From NCBI RefSeq assembly GCF_900231835.1, contig NZ_OCTN01000002.1, forward strand, positions 496,001 through 560,000: 64,000 nucleotides of DNA, given 5' to 3'. This DNA comes from Pontivivens marinum. Its GTDB lineage: Bacteria > Pseudomonadota > Alphaproteobacteria > Rhodobacterales > Rhodobacteraceae. This document shows, in pieces, positions 26,201 through 32,200 of this stretch (positions within the stretch are counted from its first letter, which is position 1; each line of letters begins with the position of its first letter). The notes beneath the pieces are model-generated. The model did no database searches, was not told the DNA's origin, and saw only the letters and a program-made list of their open reading frames with translations. A program made the position numbers and the translations under genes.

Positions 26201-29200
26201 ATCGGGTTTGCATAGTTCGGGCCATAGATGATGTTGCCATCGGCATCGACCTGCTGAACTGCGGCGTACATATCACCTGCGGTCAATCCACCGGAAGTGG
26301 CCACATTCGACCCGATCCGCACCAGATCACCAGCCGTCATCGCACGGGTGCCAGACAGAGTGGTGTAGTTATAATCATCCGCCAGATTGGTGGCGATGCC
26401 CAGAACGATGCTCAACCCGCCATCATTGCGGACGGTAACTTGCGTTTTGCTATTATTGGTTGCGTCCAACGTCGCATCATCCGTTGCGCTGATCGTGATG
26501 TTACCGCCAGCAATCAACTGGTTCACATCGGCGTGCGTCGCGGCCGTCCAGCCCGTCGTGCTGCCAAATGCGGTATCCGCCGGGATGGCCACGTCACCTG
26601 CGGCGCCGGTCCATTTCCAGACATTGCCATCACCCGCGATAACGAAATCGCCATTTGCGAGCGTTTCGGTTCCTGTCGGCTCAACCAGGGCACCGGTGAT
26701 CCAGGCCCGCGCACCCGCGCTCAACTTGTTCGAGGCAACAATCGCGCCAAAGCCCTTACCGCTGGCATCCTTCAACGCGCTGGCCGCACTGGTCGTCTGG
26801 TTGCCCGTCGTCGCGGTTACTGTTGCGGTATTATCTGCCGTAACATCAATATCGCCATCTGCTGTGACCTGAACGCGGTCCATCCATGCGCGTGCCTCGG
26901 CTGGTTCCTCACCGTTAAACGCCTCGGAAATCGGGCTGGAGCCGATCAGCGTTTCGACTGCGTTGAACAGTGCGTTCGAGGGCTTCCACCCCATTGTGTT
27001 GAATGCCGCCAACACGCCATAGGCCGTATCGCCCGTCGCCGTGACTACCTGCATATTGGCCGACATAACCATGTCGTTGATCGCCTTAACGATCACATCG
27101 CCAGCATCGGTTGCCCCGCCAGCCGCATCACCTGCGTTTACGGTGCTGTTGATGATCGCCGCCTCAGCCGAGCCCAACATCACGTTGGTGCCGACCGTAC
27201 CGCTGATCGCCTCGCTCTCTCCCTCACCCACGGCATTACCGCCCGAAGACGAGGTCGCGTTGTTGACGTCAACCTCCATGCTGGCGTTCAGATCCGCCGT
27301 GACCGAGATATCGCCATCCGTCGTTTCCAGAACAGCATTCTGTACAATCGCGCTGGCACCCGAACGATGATCGTTCAGCACGAAAACAATGCCCGTTGCC
27401 TTACTGTCAGAACCGGATTGGGACTCGCCCTCCTTCACCCGAACATCAGGAACATTATATCCCTGCGGAATAATCGAGCTTTCGGATGCTTCGCGCCATA
27501 GGTCCAGATCGAGGAAGTTCGCCGTGCTCAGATCAACCAAAATCGGGTTGCCCGACGCATCCACATCATTGCCGAGATAGTAGTAAATCTTGCCCTGTGC
27601 ATCCGCTGTGGCATGCGCATCATCCACGCGCACCCGATCCTGAAACCCGAGCGCTACAGACCCAACCGCAACGCCTGTATCAAAATCAACCGGCACCACA
27701 TCGTTCAGCGTTTCCTGCAACACATCGGCGCCGCCGGTATTCGACGTGGTGGAGGACGACACGAATTTGGTGTTCGAGAAGAATTGCGAGCGGTCCTCGG
27801 CCAGCACCGACAGATCGGTGCCCGCCTTCAGCTTTTCACCGGTCGCCGCATCCGCATTGTCGATCAGGATATGCGCCTTGGCCTGCGCCTTGTTCGAGGA
27901 GATCAACGCCCCGGTGCTGGACCCGCCTGCACCCTGAATTGCGCCCGCCTCGGACATGGTGGAATTCGTCACCGTCGCGTTCATCAGCGCGGTTGTATAG
28001 GCCGCCGCGTCAATCGCGCCGCCAGCCAGAATATTGGTCGCCGTGATCGTAACCGCACCACCGGACTCAACCTTACCGTCCAGCAGATCATCCGAGATGA
28101 ACGGATCGCCGATAATCGCCTCGAACGTGTTGAACAGAATGTTCTGTGAATCCCAGCCCAACGTGTTGAAGGCCAGCGTCAGGCTCTTGGCCGTGTCGCC
28201 AGTCATCGCGTTGGAATCGATGGTGCTGTCCATAACAACCGCTTGGTCAGCCGTGATCGTCACATCGCCAACCGTCGCGCGCAGGTCCGCATTGTGAACC
28301 GTCGTGCTGGCCGCACCCAGCAGCATGTTGGTCGCAACCATGCCCTGCTTGGACACAACCGTACCCGACCCCCAGGTCGAACCGCCCGAGGTCGTAACCG
28401 AGGTCGTAATATTCGACAGCAGCGTCGCATTGCCAAGCGCCGCAATCACGATATCGCCGGTCGCAACGGTGATCGCCACCTCGCGCACATCAACCGCCGT
28501 TGCGCCATCAACCTGGTTGGTGACAACAGTCGCGCCAGTAGCCTTCGCATTGGAGTCCGCCAGATTGCCAAGGTTCGGCGTCAGCACATCCTGCGCATCG
28601 GGCATGATCGACAGATCGATCCAGAGCGCACCTTCGCTGGCATCAGTCAGGGTCGCCGCCGTAACCGCACCCAGATCCATCGTCGCATCAGAGCCGGAAT
28701 AGTAGAACACGCGGCCCGTCAGCGCATTCATCGCCTGCGCTTCGGTCAGTGCAGCGCCGCTCAGCCCGCTTACGTCGATCGTACCGACGCGCATCATGTC
28801 GCCCTCGACAACGAGCTGCGTGCCGGAATGATTGGTAAAGCTGTATTCGTTGCTGGCCGCCTTGGCGACATATTCGCCAACCAGATTCATATTGTTGATC
28901 GCGGTCGCATCCACCAGCAGCGAGGTTTCGGCCCGCAAATTCGCGCTATCCTGCGCCGTCACACTGACAGATGCCGCCGTGATATCCCGTTGCGGCGCAG
29001 CGCCCAGATCAACCCATAGCGCATTGTTGGCAAAGTCCTGAACCGCATTGGTCAGAACCACTGGATCAGGCGTTGCAGCCAGTTCCCAATCATCGGGGGA
29101 CTCGTCGATCAACTCCTTCAGCGATTTGCCGTCAGTATTGGTGATCGTGGACCCCGTATAGGTCACATAAACCCCGATATCGAACGCGCTCACCAGCCCC

Positions 29201-32200
29201 AGCAGGCGCACAGTCGTACCCGTAGTCAGTGCCGCCGGAACGGATTCCAGGCCCAGCCCGTCATCCGCATCGATCAGATTAGGCGAGCCGACATAGGCAT
29301 AGCTTTTTCCATTATAAACAACGCGGTCATCCGTGCTCAGCAGCTCAACACTGGAATTCAGATCATGGGTTTTGGTAGCGCCCGAAATCCACGCCTTCGT
29401 CTCACTGGCCACACGGTTAGTTGCCAGAACACCGCCGGTGGCTGACGCATTGGCTCCGTATTTCAGATCCTTATAGGATTTGCCCTTATTGACCTGCTCA
29501 CCATCGGCATTCGTCTTGGTAGATTCAGCAAAGGCATCCACCAGAACGCGATCATTCTTGGCCTTCGCCGTCGCATCTGCACCAACGGTAGCGTTCAGCA
29601 GGCTGACCTCAGCCACTTCCAAACCAGTGCTCGCACTATCCTTGATCTGCCAGATGCGCCCCTCACTATCGGTCACATACCATTGCGAGCCGGCAGCCAG
29701 AATTTCGACCGTCAAATCACCTTCGAATTCGATTTCGAGCGTGGCGAACGCCGCCTCCAACGCTGCCTTGATCGCCGCATCTGCGGTTTCATCCGCTACG
29801 TCCTCAGGCTTGGCCACGGCCACATTGTCCAGATCATCGCCACTAACGGCTGTGGACAGAACATTAGCATCATCAGAAATCACATTGCGGCTGGCCGCAC
29901 TGACATCCAGATCACCCGCAACAGATGCGGTGACGTAATCCATGAACGCCTCAGCGCCCGTCGGGTCCGTCTCGATAAAGTAGTTCGAGCCCAAGAACGC
30001 ATCGACCGCCGCAAACAGGATGTTGCCGGTGTCATAGCCAACCGTGTTGAACGCAAAGGTGTAGCCGATCGACTCCGACTTGCCCGTGGTTTTCACGTCT
30101 AGGAATGCATCCATCGTCGTGATGTTCAACGCCTGAACCGTCACATCACCCGAGCCGGTGGTTGTGACCACGCCATTCGACATGCCCGCCGTCGCCTTGG
30201 AGAACAGCGCGTTGGTTGCCACAACACCAGACTTCGCCGCCTTCGCCGCCACGGTGGATGTATTCTGCGCCCGCAGCGATGCGCGCTCACGCGCGATGAC
30301 CGATACATCGCCGCCGGAAACCAGCGTGCTGCGCGTGACCAATGCCTCCGCACCGCCATGCGCCTCGTTCCGCGTAATCATAAAGGATTTCGCAGTGGAT
30401 GCGCCGCCAGCATCCTTGATGGCAAACCCCTTCATAACGGCCTTGGCCAAGGACGTGGACAACAGATTGCCCGTATCCTTTAGCTGCCACAGGTTCAGAT
30501 CGGTGAAATCAATCGCCGTCCAATCCGCAACCGTCAGGGGATCACCGCCCAGATATTCGTACAGGCTCTCCCCATCCAGCACCCGCTGGCCGAACGCGAT
30601 TTCCTGCCCGTTACTCTTGGTCGTATAGGCGTATTCGTTGGTGGCCTTGTCCAGCAAATCGTTAACGATGCCAAAGCCCAGATCATTGTCCGCACTGGCA
30701 CTGGTCTCCAACGCCGTGGTGGCATCCATAACCGTGCTATCATCGGCAAGGATCGAAATTCCGTCTCCAGTCACCGAGCTGCCCACAATGCTGGCACGCG
30801 CGGCCCCGGACAGCATGTTCTGCGTAATCACGCCGGCAGCGGATGCACCATCGGCGCCACGGAATGCCGATGCTGCCGTGGTTGCGTTCATATCCGTCAG
30901 GGCAGTCAATGTGGCCGAATTGGTTGCACTCACGCTCAACGCATTCACGCCCGCAGGTGTAGCATGGGCCAAAACTGTCGAGCCTGTGACCAACGCCGTG
31001 GCACCCGCCGGTTGCTGCGCGCCAATATCGCTGGCCAGCAAAGCATCCAAGGCCATGAACAACAGGTTCTGGGTTTCATACCCGACCGTGTTGAACGACA
31101 TCATCAGCGCCTTGGTATCTGCACCGCCTGCAAATGCGCCATGCAGCGTCGCATCCATCGCCGTGGCATTTTCCGCCGACACAATCGCGCCGCCATTGGC
31201 CATGGTCAGCGTGCTGTCGCGCAACGTCGCCTTGGACCCGCCATTGAGGATGTTGAACACCAACGCCCCGCCAACCGCGTTACTATCACCATCTCCGGTC
31301 AGGGAGCTGCCGCTGGAAACCGTCACACCCACATCGGCAATGGCCGTCAGGTTGCCGGTGCCATCAGCCTTCACCGTAATATTTCCGGCCGCACCTATAT
31401 CGGATTGCTGGACCAACGCCTCCGCGCCCGAGGTCACCTCGTTCCGCACCACAACGCCACCAAGGCCGATCGCGTCGGTTTCCTGGAATGAATTGCCCGT
31501 CGGAACCAGATCGGTTTCCGTCGCCAGCTTCCACAGAGTCGTATCGGTGAAATCGGTTGTGGTCAGGTCAACGGCGGTGCCATCCGCACCCATAAACTTG
31601 TAAATATCATTCGCTGTGCCGGTCGCAGTACCGGTGCTGCCATCCAGTTCTGCAAACAGTTGCACACGGTCGCCAAAGTCCAGCGCCGGGTTAGCGCTCA
31701 GCGTAGTTGGCGTCAGCAAATCACCATCGGTCTGGATCGTGCCGTTGGTGCGGTAATCCGCAGGGCTGACCGCGCCAATCAGGTTGTCGATATTCGAGGC
31801 ACCACCATCCGTCGCCGCCGTCGCATTGCTGACCAGCTTGACGTTGGAATTGATGCTCGCGCCGTCAGTCGCCGCTACACTTACATTCTGGGTGGCCGTA
31901 ATTGTGCTGCGCGTCGCGCCATTATTCGACACAGTCGCCCGCGTGGCAGAGGTCACCATATTCGTCGCCAGCACAATGCCGGCCGCATAGGATTTCGTCT
32001 TGCGAGACACCGCGATCGACTCGTTTTTCGCAACATTGGTCGCGGTCGAATCCAGCAGCATCTGCGAGGTTGTCGCATTTACGTTCACGTCACGCCCGCT
32101 CAACACGGAACCAGTGACCAGCGCAACCGTGTCGAAGCCCTGATAATCCTGAACCAGGCCGAGCCCCAGGATCGTATCGATCCCCTGCTTAAAGCTGCTG

